A stretch of 64,000 nt of DNA from Magnaporthiopsis rhizophila (GCA_003049465.1 PYSS01000004.1:438722-502721); one strand, 5' to 3'; numbered from the stretch's first letter, positions 35,886 through 48,570 are shown. A program made the numbers and translations. Notes: generated from the letters alone by a model not told the origin.

Positions 35886-36599
35886 CAATGCCCCTCTTGC
35901 TGGTCATGATCTCTGGCAGACGTCTATACCGCCCATCGCGTTCTGTCGTGGGATTCGTTGCCGGGCGAGGCCAGATCAAAGCTTCAAATTTGGCTGTTCA
36001 TGATTGGGCCCGGCGGACAGGGTGGCTGGTGGCAGGTGCATGCATGCATCCAGGACCTGCTTGTGGACATGGCGCGAACTTCCAGCTGGCTCCACCACAG
36101 ACGCGGCCACCGACAGCCTCCGTCAGCCGCCGATCGCATCGGGAGCATCATCTTGTGTTTCCGTCCATCCCCTTTTTTTGTTGCCCAAACATCCATTTGG
36201 TGGACTGTAATAGTTACCCGAATGAAGGGAATGATAGATTGCGTTGTTTATGCGTCCAAAAGTCCGGCACTGCCTTGTGAGAAACAATGCTTGGCGCTTG
36301 GCCCAGACCAAAAGCAAATAAATCCCTGAGTCCGGCGCCCCGGAACAATACGCAAAATGTAAGCTGACGAAAGAACAATGCCTTTCAGGATGGACTGCCG
36401 GCATGCTGGCGTCTATCTGGTATTTGCACGGATAAGCAATTATAGAAACTGGCAGCCATGCGTTCCGTGCCTTGACTTTTGGAAGACCCCTTTTTTGGCA
36501 GGCTTGTAGCACACGTGACAAGGCATGACCCGTCGTCTGTACATAGCCTTCCCTTTACCGACTGTAGAAATGACCAACGCGGTGAGAAAAGTTTGTGCC

Positions 36600-36602
<3 letters not shown>

Positions 36603-36640
<38 letters not shown>
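36603..36640. repeat. Poly(T) tract, 38 bases
   Basis: Uninterrupted T run in intergenic DNA. Confidence 0.9.
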
Positions 36641-36643
<3 letters not shown>

Positions 36644-38046
36644 CCCTTGGGGTCGAAGCTTGTTGTTTCGTCATAGGGAGCAAACGCTATCCCCCGGGAA
36701 AAGCCAGTGTGCGCCATCTCTTGCTGCTTCGAGTTGGGGGTGTCACAGGTTATGACTTGGAATTGGTCATGGTCGTGTCCAGGTCATGGGGGCCTCGTGG
36801 CTTTTCTTTGGATGCGACGCTGGACTCAGATTAGGAGGGACTGTCCGGCCACATGCCTCATCTTAGGGGCATTGCACGGCTGTCTTTTGTGTTGGAAAAC
36901 CACACGTAGATATACGCGCAATTATAGAAATGCAGATATCACCATCAATTCCTGGTTCAAGCGAACGCGCGCGTCGCCCAACGTTTCCGGGGCTGGCGGC
37001 AGAGAAATGCATCTGGAGGAGCGCCTGTCCAGGGGACCATCAGCTGAGGGTCCAAGTAGGTACCAGGTACCTCTGGGGGTCCGGCCCAGCCCAATCAGCG
37101 CCTTGAGTAAGAAGAGCGGGGCGCTGATTGGCTGGCAGGACAGAAAATCCGGCAGCCGAGCAGGCGTCGAGACCCTTTTTGGGGCGAGGGCCACAAGGTA
37201 CCTGGGTACACGCTTTGGCGCAGCCGATGGATGCGTGCGGTGCGTGCTGGGGGTCAATCGCTTCGCTGCGGTGCTGGTGTTATTGATGCATGAAAATCAG
37301 GACGACCGCTCTCCATTGCCCTGTCGCATCACCACCGACGCCGACGACGCTGTCCCGGCCGGCCATTTGCTGTCGACTGTCTCTGGCGCCTGCTGAGTCT
37401 TTTTTCTTCTTTTTTTCTGTTTCTTTCTTGCGGGGCCCGCTGTTTCGTCGTCGTGCGGACCAGGCGTCCGAGGCTGCAAAGTCTTGTTGTCGGAAGCGGA
37501 AGCAGGACAGGAGTTGGCTTTTTCCACGCCTGTCCGTCGCCCGCATCACCCGTCCTTCACTCTGTCCTCGCTTTTGAGCACATCGGCAGTGGCAGCAGAA
37601 GAAGCAGCAGCAGCAGCAGCACTACCAGCGGCAATAAGTCGCTGCGGACCCGTGCCCTCGTCACTCTCACTCTGTGCCTGGTCGTCGGCTGGGAAAAGCT
37701 ACACGTCCGCTATTCTTGTCCCTTTGCTCGCTGTCCACTCACTCGCCTTCGTCCACCCAGCCCACACAAACCCCAGCCCATTTCTCCCCGTCACCCAACC
37801 ATCAATACCTTTTTTTTTTTCACGCCATTCTACAAACCACCAACACCGGCCCCCAGCGCAAACATCTCGCGCTGCATTCTGCATCACGTACCCATTTAAT
37901 ATCTGCAGCCACACACTCTGTGCCTTGTGTACCTATTCTTTCCCGCCCTAAACGACACTAGCCTACTTGCCACCCTCCTCACCACATATCATCATCCCTC
38001 CCTCTCCTTCTTGCTTGCCTCTCCCGTCGCGCCTCCGAATGGCATT

Positions 38047-41000
38047 ATGAGCGACACGAACGGTCACCACACCGGCAGCCCGGCCAAAGGCAGAGGCCGC
38101 GGCCGGGGTCGGGGAGGCTATGGCCGAGCTGCCGCCAGCAGGGCTGCCGCGGCCCGCAAGGCGGCGGCTGCCAACGCCCAGCAGAGCCTCAAGCCTTCCG
38201 ACAGCTCCTATCGCACCCAGGCTGTCGAGGAGAGGGTCAAGGAGCTGAGGAATGCATTCGCTGCCGTCTCCAATGCCATCAGGCCCGCTCTGGAGGAGCT
38301 CGCCGAGCGCAATGTCGATCTGCTGCGGGACCAATTCAACGCCCACACAGAGGTCGCCGCCTTCAAGCAGATCCGCAAGTTTCTTGATACCCGCTCAAAG
38401 GACGCTCTCGGCCTGGTTAGCCGTCGGTACGAGGCCGATGCTGCCCAGGCAAAGAGGGCCTACGAGATCCAATCCATGTTCACCGAGTTGGACTATCAGG
38501 CACGTCTGCTTTCTCGTTTTCTTCCGTCTGATCCGCCCTGCTTGCTTTTTTTTTTTTTTTTCCCTCCCCCTCTCCATGTCCAACATCCCTGCCGCATATC
38601 AATTGCCAGGAGCACGTCGGCTAACCCGGCGCTTCCTTGCGCTTTGCAGAGGAAATTTGACGAGGCCACCGAGGAATTTTACGACGCCCAGCTGCGTCGC
38701 CTCGACATCCTCGAGCACATGAGGAATTACAGGCTCCCCGTCGATGTAAGTCTATGGGCTCACAGCAACCTTCCGCCGCCTCCATTCAGTCTCGTCTTTG
38801 TTTTTCCTCCGCTCACCCGCCCTGTATCTAGCTGGAGGAGGATGCCTACAATTTCCACAAAGTCTCCCAGGAGCGGCTCGACTGGCAAAAGGCACATGTG
38901 GAGATGGTCAATGGCGTCGAGGTGCCATGCGCCAAGACCATCCAAGCCCCTCACATAATACGCATCGAGGAGGCTCGCAAGGAGCAGCTGGCATCCCTGC
39001 ACTCAGCCCAACCTTCTCCCACAAAACGAAAGGCCGAGGCTGAACTCACCGGCCAGGGTCCGCCGAAGCGCCCGGCCAGCGCCTTGGGCACAGAACCCCG
39101 GCCCTCGTACATTCCTCGCCATATCGGAGGTCTGCTCTCTGCCAATACTGCCGATGACGACGAGACGCCGAGCCGCGCACCGAGCCCGGTGGGCTCCAAA
39201 CTTCCATCCCCATCCCCGGAAGTGGCCCTGAAAGTATCCGCCGACGGCGATCGGGCATACCTCCCTGCGGCAGCGTCCGACCCGGACGAGTATGGCGTTC
39301 GGCTGATCAGCAGGAGACGGCCAGTCACGACGGAGAACTACAACCGGCTCATGCTGCCGTGCCTGTTCGAGTACGAGGACCATGAAATAGGCTTCCGCGA
39401 CTCTTTCAACGACCGGACCCGTTACAAGTCGACGCGACTACCGCAGTTCTTCAACCAGCCCAACTCGTTTGCCTTCTTTGTCGACCGCATGATCAGCAGC
39501 GTCGACATCGGCAACTATGTCGATGGCGATCTAAGTGACGAGCTGATCCAGAAGCACGGTCTGCATCCCAAGTACGGACTCTTCCTCAAGACATCCCGGA
39601 ATGAGGCAGAACCTCCGCTGCCCAGGGTATCAGGAGACCGACCCACCGTCTTTATCGGCCCAACCGGCGAGATTCTCCACGCATCCAGGACCATCGCCCG
39701 AAGCAGGCTCGATGCTTACAATGAGGACCAGGAGCTCAAGTCTTCTCTCGCGAAAATCCTCGCTATCTTCCGTGAGCGCGAGGCAATCGCTCACCGTGAT
39801 CTCAGCGTGACGACCCTCGACAAGGAGGCCCATCGTAGCGCCATGCTGAAAGGTCGCGATCATCCCTTGCCGTCTCCAGGTTATCTGTGTGCTTCCAGGT
39901 CCCCAACGCCGCAGCCAGAGCAGGCCGCTCCTGCACCGGACGGTGAACTCCACGACGGAGAGCGGGCCCATGGAGATGATGTGGAGGAGCCAGAGGCAGA
40001 AGACACAACGTCCCACGAGGCTGCCCTGGCGGCACTCCTTGACGCCGTCAACAGCGCAAGCGACGAGGAGACCAAGGCCGCAGCTGCTGCCCAGTCTAGA
40101 CGCACGCGTTTCGATCCAGTCCGCGACGTTCTCAGCTCGCCAGAGCCCGCGCCCGTTACAAAAGTTCCAACGCCCAACACTGATGACTTCACCATGCTCT
40201 GCATCATGGCTGACGTCGCGTCCGAAGCACCACGCCACGTCGAGCCCATCTCCCTTGAGCTGGCTGGGCCCGTCGAGCATCCGGCTCCGGAGGGAGGTTT
40301 TGCTGCCCCGCGTATGGACACGGAGCCGCCTCACATGCCTGAGCAGCAGCAGCAACCACAGCAGCAGCAGCAGCAAGGACCCATGTGTCCGCATTTGCCT
40401 TCTGGCCATACTCCTCCATTGGTTCTCCAACAACACGCCGCACCGGACGGCTACTATGGCCACTCTATCCCATCCAATCCGGCCCCAGAACCGCCCCATG
40501 CCATTGCCACGCATGGTCCCGTGCTTCCTCAGGAGGAGGCCTACCACCGTCGCCCCGCCACCGCTGACGGGTACTACATCGACCCTGCCCTGGATCCCCG
40601 TCTATTCGGCGAGGCTCAATCCGAGCAGCAGCCGCAGGGGCCCGACGGGTATTCCCAGCAGCAGAACGGCAACAACCACTTCCTCCACACCGCCTTGAAC
40701 CCATCGTCAAATTATGGTACGGCCCCTAGTGCTGCTCCGTCGACTCCAAGTTATTATCAAGGCGAGGCCCCCTCGGCTCAGTACCACGACACGTACTCCC
40801 CTGCTCCATCTTATGCCCATCCGCGGAGCGAAACGCCTCCCTACAGAGGTCCCTACAGCACGTCTGCTTTTGGTTCCCGCACCGGCACTCCTGGCCTGCC
40901 CATGTTGCGCACCAGCAGTGGAGGCCCATTCTCGCACCAGCTGATGGACGCCCAAGAAGCGACAGAGCCGACCGGACCGCCCCAGGCTCCTCATCCTCCT

Positions 41001-41810
41001 CCGAACATGATGCACCCCAACGGCGGCGGCACATCCTCATATCCTCTACCTCCAGTTCCACCTCCTATCCGACAGCCTTATCCTGGCAACGTGGACTCGG
41101 TTCACGAGCCGATGGCCATACCGAACAAGCCGGCTCCTCCTTTTGTCCAAAACTTTCTTCGCGCGATAGGAACCGAAGAGTCCCAGCAACAACAGCAGCC
41201 GCCACCACCACCACCACCGCCGCACGGCGGACCTCCGTTTATGGCGCCACCAGGCATGCACCCGCCGCCGCCGCCAATGCAGTATCAGCCACCATACGCG
41301 CATCAGTATGGACACCCTGTGCCCCAGGGCCACTACCAAATGTCGCCGCCGTACCCTTCACCCGCCCAGTTCTCGCCGCATGGCCAGCAGCAGTCCATGG
41401 TGATGCAGATGGACATGGCGTCGGCTCCCCCGCCGCGGCAGGCCAGCCGGTCCAACAGCAACGGCAACATCCTAAACATCGCGCCAGCACCACCCGGAGG
41501 CAGCCACCTTGGTGCAAACGGCAATGGCACCAACGCCAACGGCAATATCATGAACCCCAATGGTAACAATAACAACAACAATAACAACAAGTACCGAAAG
41601 CTGGAGCCGGCACCGACACCGCCTCACCGCCGCGGCATGGGCAGCAACGGTCCAGAGTTGAGGACGGTGCAGTTCGACTACGAGACCATCAAAGACTACG
41701 AGCCGACCGAGCCGCCGCCACGCCACGGACCTACGACGATCCGCGGCTGGACATATAACAACATCAAGAAGCCCAAGGGCTCGAACCTGCCCCCGGCGCC
41801 CAAGGAGTAA
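38047..41810 (+). CDS. Unrecognised coiled-coil, Q/P/H-rich protein
   Basis: Three exons (38047-38499, 38650-38745, 38832-41810) give 1175 residues. I do not recognise the family. The N-terminus has an RGRGRGRGG segment and an Ala-rich stretch, then a charged helical region (residues about 60-205, including ELRNAFAAVSNAIRPALEEL and FDEATEEFYDAQLRRLDILE) likely to form coiled coils. A compact-looking block at about 335-500 contains LISRRRPVTTENYNRLMLP and PTVFIGPTGEILHASRTI. The rest is disordered, with Q, P, H and N runs, ending in a charged motif (FDYETIKDYEPTEPPPRHGP, TIRGWTYNNIKKPKGS) that looks conserved. Exon 1 to 2 uses a GC donor (CAG|GCACGT) with a normal acceptor. That 150-bp intron is stop-free and in frame, so a 50-residue longer product is possible. 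The start is the first ATG in frame after a long leader. Probably nuclear, which is inference. Confidence 0.8.
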
Positions 41811-43880
41811 GCGCCAGTATGGGCTGAGAGCTTCCTCTTGTCTAGATACTGGGCCATCCCCTGATCCCCACCTTGTCTAAGCCGAAGCCATGTATGGGAT
41901 CGGCACCAGATGCTTTGATTGATTTCTTCATTTTGCCATTAACGAAGGAACGCTCGGGAACGATGATACCCCATGTGTTTTCATATATCCTTGTCGATGT
42001 CACTCAGCTACTTTGCACGGCATCTGTATTTTATTCCCCCCTGCTTTTCTACTACTGCCCGTCTCTGGACACCCACTTGGCCAATACTCTTCAGTCCTGT
42101 TTACCAAGGATTACCGAGGGACTCCTGGTTATTTGCCGCATGCGGATGCTGTTTTGCCTCCTTGCCATCACGTTTATCCCCGACTGGAGGCTTTTTTTGT
42201 TTTCCTCCACATCTTCCTCCACTTTCTGTCACCATCAAAAGCGACGGCGCTCATCACATCATCTTGCACCATTCTGGACATGCGTCACACACAAAAAGGG
42301 ACCGGTCATCATTTTTCGTCCCTGAAAGCATTGGCATCAATTCTTGGTTGTGGTTTTATGGGCATCGACGGCGCCGAAAACAAGAAAAAAAGGGCTTTTG
42401 TTTTTCCAACACTTTGTTTTTTTTTTTTTTTTTTTATTACTTTGTTCTGCACTTTTTTCTTCTTATCTTCTGCTTTACCATCGGCGTAAAGGACATACAG
42501 GACAGTCATTGCATATAAATGGACGCATTCATGGAGGATATTTGTCGTGCTTTCGGGTGCACGGGGCAGGCCATCAACTTTGCAACTTTGGCACTACCTT
42601 AGTGTCCTGGACTCGACATAACGGAGATACATGCCCACCGTCTAGTATAATCACAGCCTTTTAACGTTCCATGCATGCAGTACAGTACGTCTTTGCTCCC
42701 GCGATGTCGGCTCGGGCCACATTGCTGGGCGTGACGCGACGTCCTCTCGCACTCTGTCACAGGCCCGGTGCCGCGATAACGTCATACTTTCTATTTCAGC
42801 GGTAGCCTTCTCGACCACGGTCTCACTCCTGCCCCAAGCGCCAATAATCTTTCCACCAACCAGCCAAACGGCAGCGTGGCGCTCCGACACCGGCCGTTCA
42901 CGATGTCTCCCGACCCACAGCCTCGTCGCTCGGCACACCCACCCTTCAGTACCCAGAACCCGCCTTGACCCATGGAAAATGCCCAGCCTTTATTAACAAG
43001 TCCCGTCCTAGGGCCTCCACCGATCGGCCGGTTTCGCACGAGGTTTCGCACGTCGAACGCCGGACGCTCCCAACCTTAAACGAAGACGGCCGAAAACCTT
43101 GTTCCCTCGAGGTCGACGGTTCGAGTCCCCGCGTCGACGGTCGTTTGCCTCCGACACGAAATACCTGGGCTAGGGTGGGTGTAGGGGACGTGGCTAACAC
43201 TGTACATAGGCAGCCGAGTAGGCAGGTAGGGTAGCCAGGTAGATAGGCACATAGGTAGTTAGGCAGCCAGTTAGGCAGGTAGTCGGGTAGATAGACACCT
43301 AGAAACAGCAACGCAGGCGCTAAGGATGGCTGAAGGAATAAGGAGTGACATGGCGTGGGCGAATCCCCTTTTCTTTCAGATTTGAACTCAGGTGTCATTT
43401 CGAAATAGAGAAAGGAAAAACCGGTATCCATGGCAATACACAAGTTGTATTGGCGACTAAGAAAAAAAAAACCGCGAGCAGCCAAAAACTCGCAAAGCGT
43501 CGACTCGACGCAGCCTGGTCCCCCACCCAACCCTTGCCCGACCTGGCCGCGGCTGGACACGGCGGTTGGGTGGGAGCCTTTTAGGTTTGAGTAACAAGAA
43601 AGGGGTATCGTTGTACCATGTCGCGCGCACTCCTCCCAGGGAGGCACAAGTGGCGGTTGGCACCCAGCATCAGCTCCCCGTTTTGACAAGAAGCAGAGAG
43701 AGGCAGTGCCATCCAACCACACTCTTTTTCCAAGCCCCTTTGGTATGCCGCCATGGGAACTGAACCGGCATGCCTGCCAGTCCATCCCACTCGTCTTATT
43801 CCACTCCAGCACTCCCTCCACCTTCATTTTTTCTTTGCCAAAGGCCGGGAGTGAGTCCGGGAGAGAAAAAAAAAACCAGC
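41811..43880. other. 2.1 kb convergent intergenic region
   Basis: It lies between two converging 3' ends. It contains a T-rich stretch near 42415-42437 and an AGGT/AGGC minisatellite at 43205-43302. A minus-strand open frame of 293 codons (42946-43827) is judged spurious. No gene was recognised. Confidence 0.55.
43205..43302. repeat. Degenerate AGGT/AGGC tetranucleotide minisatellite
   Basis: About 100 bases of imperfect (T)AGGCAG/(T)AGGTAG units. It belongs to the same motif family as 32302-32335 and the AGGTACCT sites. Confidence 0.8.
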
Positions 43881-44832
43881 TCAGTAAAAAGACTCGACCA
43901 TGGTGTCCTTCATGTTGGTGTTGATGTTGCTCGGCCCCAGACCCTCGCCCAGGCGGAACACGCTCTCGACGACGCCCAGCTCGGTTGCCGTGGTGTCGAG
44001 GCCGGTGACGGCCATCCAGTCGTTGACGACCATGCCGGCGCCGACGACGTTGCTGCCGCGATTGATGGAGCCGGCGACCAGGGGTACCTGCAGCAGGCTC
44101 GAGAGCTCGTCCTGGTCCTGGATGCTGGTCTTTGGGTGGACGAGGCCGCCGTGGTTGGAGAGGGCCATGTAGGAGCCGACCAGGACGTTGTCGGCGACCG
44201 TCTGGCGGAACACCTCGACGCCCAGCACGTCGGCGATGATCTCCTCCGTCTCGCGCTCCAGGTCCGGGTGAATGAGGGCGATGTGGTCGTTGGTGGCGAT
44301 GACGTTGCCGAGCGCCGACAGCCGCTCCTCGATGCGCTGGATCTTGACCTCGTCGGGCAGGCTGTTGCGCAGGTGCTGGAGCTCCTGGTCCGTCGTGCTG
44401 GTCGGTACGAGCAGGCCCTTTCGGTTGCTGTTTTTCCGCTGTCAGACGAAGTGCTTGTCTCCTGTCCCCCTTCGACTCCCCGGCGCCTTGAGCTCCCCTT
44501 GACCGGGCTTACCCGGCTGTTAACCGCCCCACTATCCTCATGCCCGCAATAGTGGTTCTGCAGATGGGGATGACATCCTGGAGCTCGGCCTCGAAGACGC
44601 TGTAGAAGTTTTCGCTCGCACCGAGCGCGACGAGCGAGTATGAGTTTGTGAGGGTTGAAAAGACGCCGACCCTGTCGTTTCGGCTGCATTAGCACTTGTT
44701 CCACCCGCAGAGTCAAAGGGAAAGCGCGGCAGAGGTAGCCTGCTGTCGCACAGCTGCCGCGGCTCGAGGGGATGGAGAGAGGGCGTGGGACACTAACTCG
44801 TTGGAGTTCTCGAATTGCGCGCGGACCGCCAT
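43881..44832 (-). CDS. TIF6: Translation initiation factor eIF6
   Basis: Three exons (44832-44798, 44671-44513, 44427-43881) with introns of 126 and 85 bp give 246 residues, the standard eIF6 length. The first exon codes only MAVRAQFENSN plus two bases. Family signatures follow throughout: VGVFSTLTNSYSLVALG, ENFYSVFEAEL, GRLTAGNRKGLLVP spanning intron 2, TTDQELQHLRNSLPD, RLSALGNVIATND, NHGGLVHPKTS, GSINRGSNVVGAGMVVND. The protein binds the 60S subunit, is needed for its assembly in the nucleolus, and keeps it from joining 40S until released. The C-terminus ends MKDTMVESFY, slightly beyond the conserved fold. It lies on the same strand as the next gene, whose stop is 759 bases upstream of this start. 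Confidence 0.96.
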
Positions 44833-45591
44833 GGCTTTGATGTTTTCGTCTTGTTTCTTTTGTGCTTTGAATGTTCTTGGGTGGGAACAAGGTGGTAGGT
44901 ATTTGGAGGAAGTCGACTGGGCAGAGCAGAGAGGTGGTGGTGTATTGTTTGATGTGTAGAAGGATGGCACATAAAATTTCGAGCGTGTTTGCTGCTGCAC
45001 CACCCCGCAGTTATATCAATCCGCCGGCTCCTTTCTCCTGTGCTAGCAAGCTTCTCCACGCTCAGCCTTGAATGGACCCAGCAGCCCGGATGACTCAGTA
45101 TGGCTGCAAAACAGCTTGCGCTTGATGCGAGTCTCGGGTCCTGCAACTTTTGCGACATGGAGGCTGCGCACGCCACTGCTGCTGACCGATTTCCTATTGA
45201 GGCTACTAGCAGGGTACCCAGGGCCTAGGGCCAATCACATCAGCCGATGGCTCATAATGACTTGCTGAACAAATCCCCGTTGCACTCCTTCCGTCTAGGA
45301 AACCACCGCCACACAGCCACCTAGGGAAGCAAAGCAGAAAGCAAGACAAGGAAGAAAAATAAAAATAAAAACAACGACATTTTTCGTACAAATCCGTCCT
45401 TTCCAGCAATATCGTCACAATTATACATAAAAGCGACATAAAAGCGACAGAATAGCCGCGGTAGCATCTCCGTAGCCACATATGTTCCCATGACCAATCC
45501 CATGCTTGCCCTTTCCCTGAAAACGCCTGCCCGATAACATGATTTTGCAAATGATTGGATACAGCCGTGGCGATAACCTGCCTAGACAAGT
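44833..45591. other. Upstream region of eIF6 gene
   Basis: 759 bases between the eIF6 start and the stop of the next gene on the same strand. It should hold the eIF6 promoter and the neighbour's 3' UTR. No repeat or further coding frame was recognised. Confidence 0.5.
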
Positions 45592-47388
45592 TCACCTCAA
45601 GTCCACTGCTGGGAAATATCGCGGCCCCGCGAAGCCCTTGGCCATAACCCCCTGGATGTCGATGTTGCAGGCTTGCTCGAGCTGCGGGTTCCACATCTTG
45701 AGCAGGATGAACCGCCCCGACACAGGCGGGTCAAACCGGATCGTGCACTTGCTCTTGTCTTTGTCGATGAAGAAACGCGCGTGCGGCGCCATCAGCGCCC
45801 CTCCGACCGCCCGGACCGCTTCCTGCCTCGCCAGCTGCGACGCCTCGAGCAACTCTTCCAGGCTCATGTCGCCAGCGCCGCCGCCGCCGCCGCCACCACC
45901 ATCACCAGACAGCAGCGGGTAGCCTGCCCGTATGTAGTCGCTCACGTTGTCGTCCACCCGGGGGGCCCAATCGTCGCCGCTGTCACTCTCGAACGGCAGG
46001 GATCCGATCCGGTTAGGCGTCCGTCGCCGGCCATACCTATAATGGGCGGCGGCCGAGTCTCCGTCTTCGCCCTCGTCATCACTGCACTCCGTCGTTACCC
46101 TGAACGGCGGCGGTGCTACTGTGAACTCGGGCGGCACCTGCGCCGCCAGGCACGTGTCTTCTGGGTCGAAGAGGATGCTGTACATCATGTGCCGCCCCTG
46201 CGAAGTCCTAGTTACCGACGACCCATCCTCCGTATGCCGCACTGAGAGCACGGGCGCCCGCCGGGTGCTGGCCATCCTACTACGACCGTACTGGATCTGG
46301 TAGTCGGCCGTGCGCGTGAGCAGCTCGTCCTTGTTCATCGATATAAACACCATGCCCTCCCGAACCCTGTGATCTGTTCGTTAGCACCACGACGGCAAGT
46401 GAAAACAAACGGGCTATCGGGGGGCTAGCACTCACGGTGATGAGTAGTTGGAGCCGGGGGCCTTGATGATAAGTTCCTTGAGGCTGAAGACTGTGGCGCC
46501 CTGGTGCTTCAGAACAATGTTGCACCTGCTACCCTTGGTGCAGTAAACTGAGTTGTCGTTCTTGAGTATGTTCTCGGCAGCGTACAAGCTGGGCCCAGAA
46601 CTGTCTGTGTACATGCCGCCGTCGCAGCTGACAATCTCCATGGTCAGAGGGCCCGGCTCGACCTGACCATAGTGGCCGTACCTGAAGCCCTTGAAGCTCG
46701 AGGCGAGGCGGTCCGACGAGTCAAGCTTCCGGCGCTTCACGCGGCGGCTATCCTCGGCCTGGTCTTGGGAATGAGTTGAGGAGGACATGAAGGGTGGCGA
46801 TGGTGGAGTGTTGGTTCCTTGGTTGGGATTGTGCATGTCCAGGAGAGCGCGGAGGTGCGGGGTTGCGTTTGGGAGCCTGAGGTCCAGATCAGCAACCGAG
46901 GCGTTGGCAGCAGCGGATCGGTATCTCTCGCTCGGACGGTACCGGTAATGGGGGCGGTTCTGGTTGTTTCCTGCTGCGCCGCCGCCGCCGCCGCCGCCAG
47001 ACGACATGCTAGATACCCGGCGGCCGAGATGAAGGCGCAAGGGCGGGAGCGGAGGCGAGGGGGCGCGCAGGCGGGCGGTGTCTCGGCCCGACAAGGGCTC
47101 GCGGGAGAACCTCCGCTGCAGATTCCGTGATGGCGCGCTACCGAAGACGTGGGGGCCGTCGGAATTATCAGCCCCAGGGGTCGGTGGTATGAAATCGCCG
47201 GTGCGCCGAGGTCGACCGAAGTTCTCCTCGTGGAATCGCTCTATGACGCGAAACAACTCTCCGGACGGGCTGACCTCGGCTGGAGGGCGGTCATCGAGGA
47301 TCGAGCGGACGATGTCGTCGGCGGACTGCCTCGGTCGTTGCGAGTGATTCCCAGACTGGTCGCGATGGTTAGAATGAATATGTGGCAT
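45592..47388 (-). CDS. Unrecognised protein, possible split beta-sandwich domain
   Basis: Two exons (47388-46436 and 46366-45592, 69-bp intron, phase 2) give 575 residues. An in-frame ATG at 47484 would add 32 residues; the chosen start (MPHIHSNHRDQSG) avoids a Cys-rich leader of doubtful reality. Residues 1-225 are disordered, with Pro/Ser/Arg bias, a Gly7 run and a basic RRVKRRKLD motif (a possible NLS). Residues about 229-345 read like a beta-sandwich (FRYGHYGQVEPGPL, NSVYCTKGSRCNIVLKH, FSLKELIIKAP, PVREGMVFISM). The last 60 residues (CTIRFDPPVSGRFILLKMW, NIDIQGVMAKGFAGPRYFP) look like the closing strands of the same fold. A 200-residue acidic, Gly-rich insertion separates them. The resemblance to DOC1/discoidin-like domains is an impression only. 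A GTGAAC donor-like site overlaps the stop, so a further exon cannot be excluded. Confidence 0.75.
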
Positions 47389-48570
47389 CGGGAGGGATGA
47401 CACGGGTGGACGGGCGAGCGAATACAAGCAGCAGGAACGGCAGGGTTTGCGCCTGCCAAACACAAAAAAGGCATTGAGGCCCACTCACCATCAAGGGACA
47501 CAAGAAGGCGCACGATAAGGAGCGAGCTTGTGACTGGCAGGCTCGCTCGAGAAGCCAATAATGCTCCGGCCTGCGGGACGATGCGACAAATGCAAGTTTG
47601 CGTTTGCTCGTTGCCTGTCGTGGGGTCGAAACGCAATTGGGGATGGACTCGTGGTCGGAGAGCGACGGACGGCCCGGCACTGGCCTCTTTTGCCGACGGC
47701 AGTTGGGTGTGGTCTCGTTTGCGCAAAGGGGCGTCCGCAAAGCGCAACAAACGCCCTTGGAGACGGACAGACAGATGGACAGGCGGCGGCAGGAGCGACC
47801 GAGGCTGACAGGCTGACAGCCAAGGCGGGCGCTCAAGGAGAATCGAGATACGAGACAGGCCCCCAGACTGTGTTCTGGCCTTCGCGTGCGGGGCAGGCAG
47901 CGTCGACAATCGGTCGGCGATTGAATATTCTGTATTTCGCAGGTTGAAATCGGGTGTAGGTTGGCTGGCGAGAATATGTAGAGTCGGAGAGAGGTGGGAG
48001 CAGCAGTAAGAAAGCGGAGCGGGATCAGGGAGGGGATCGATTGATTGAATGGTTACGATGGACTGAATGGGGAAGAACAAGATGGGGTGCGAAACGTTCC
48101 GCGCGCGCTAAAAGGCTGCTGCGGGTGCACAAACGCAGCTGGACAGCGGGGTCTGTTAGCGAGGGAGCGGTTGCGCAACCAGGGCTGCCGGCCGACCGAG
48201 GGAGCGCCCGGTCGACAAATCCAGTGCAGCTTGCACAAAACTCGACCTCGTCTAGGCACATTTCCACATGCATCTTCTTCCATCTTCCTCTCATTTAACA
48301 CTTGCACTACTCAGTGACGGGATCACGGGCACTGGTGACTTGTTGGTCAAGGGCGCCCGTCAATCGTCTCTGCCAGCTGAGCCGACTTGGTGGAGCTTGG
48401 CTGGGCTGTACCACTCTAACACGCAGATGTTGCACTGCCGGTTTTTGGGTGCGCTCATTTCCATGTCATAAACTAGCACTTGTGCCCTTCGGGCGGGCTG
48501 ATGGATAATGGTGCTCCAATCATACCGGCAGTTTATGTCTGTAGCTGAGACGGAGGACATGGAGATATTA

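Larger units (their letters stand above)
35429..38046. other. 2.6 kb divergent intergenic region
   Basis: The upstream region of two divergent genes. It holds a (CTT)12 repeat at 35848-35885, a poly(T) tract at 36603-36640, two AGGTACCT palindromes (37065 and 37196) and, from about 37.4 kb, a pyrimidine-rich leader-like region with CAG repeats (about 37600-37625) before the start at 38047. No additional gene was recognised. Confidence 0.55.

Noticed and set aside
43085..43140. B-box-like GGTTCGAGTCC near 43118 suggesting a tRNA.
   Set aside because: No A box at the right distance and no T-stem pairing; the apparent symmetry comes from two GTCGAC sites.
42946..43827. Minus-strand open frame of 293 codons in the convergent spacer after the 38047 gene.
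   Set aside because: Part of it is a translation of the AGGT/AGGC minisatellite (repeating YLPxYLP), composition is unlike a folded protein, no motif is recognisable, and it lies in a convergent 3' spacer.
43910..44890. 326-codon minus-strand frame overlapping eIF6.
   Set aside because: Wrong frame of the eIF6 exons (Ser/Thr/Arg-rich shadow); the eIF6 frame carries all family signatures.
45536..45592. Extra 3' exon for the 45592-47388 gene beginning after a GTGAAC donor that overlaps the stop.
   Set aside because: No downstream segment on the minus strand continued the protein convincingly, unlike the clear third exon found for the UPF0047 gene.
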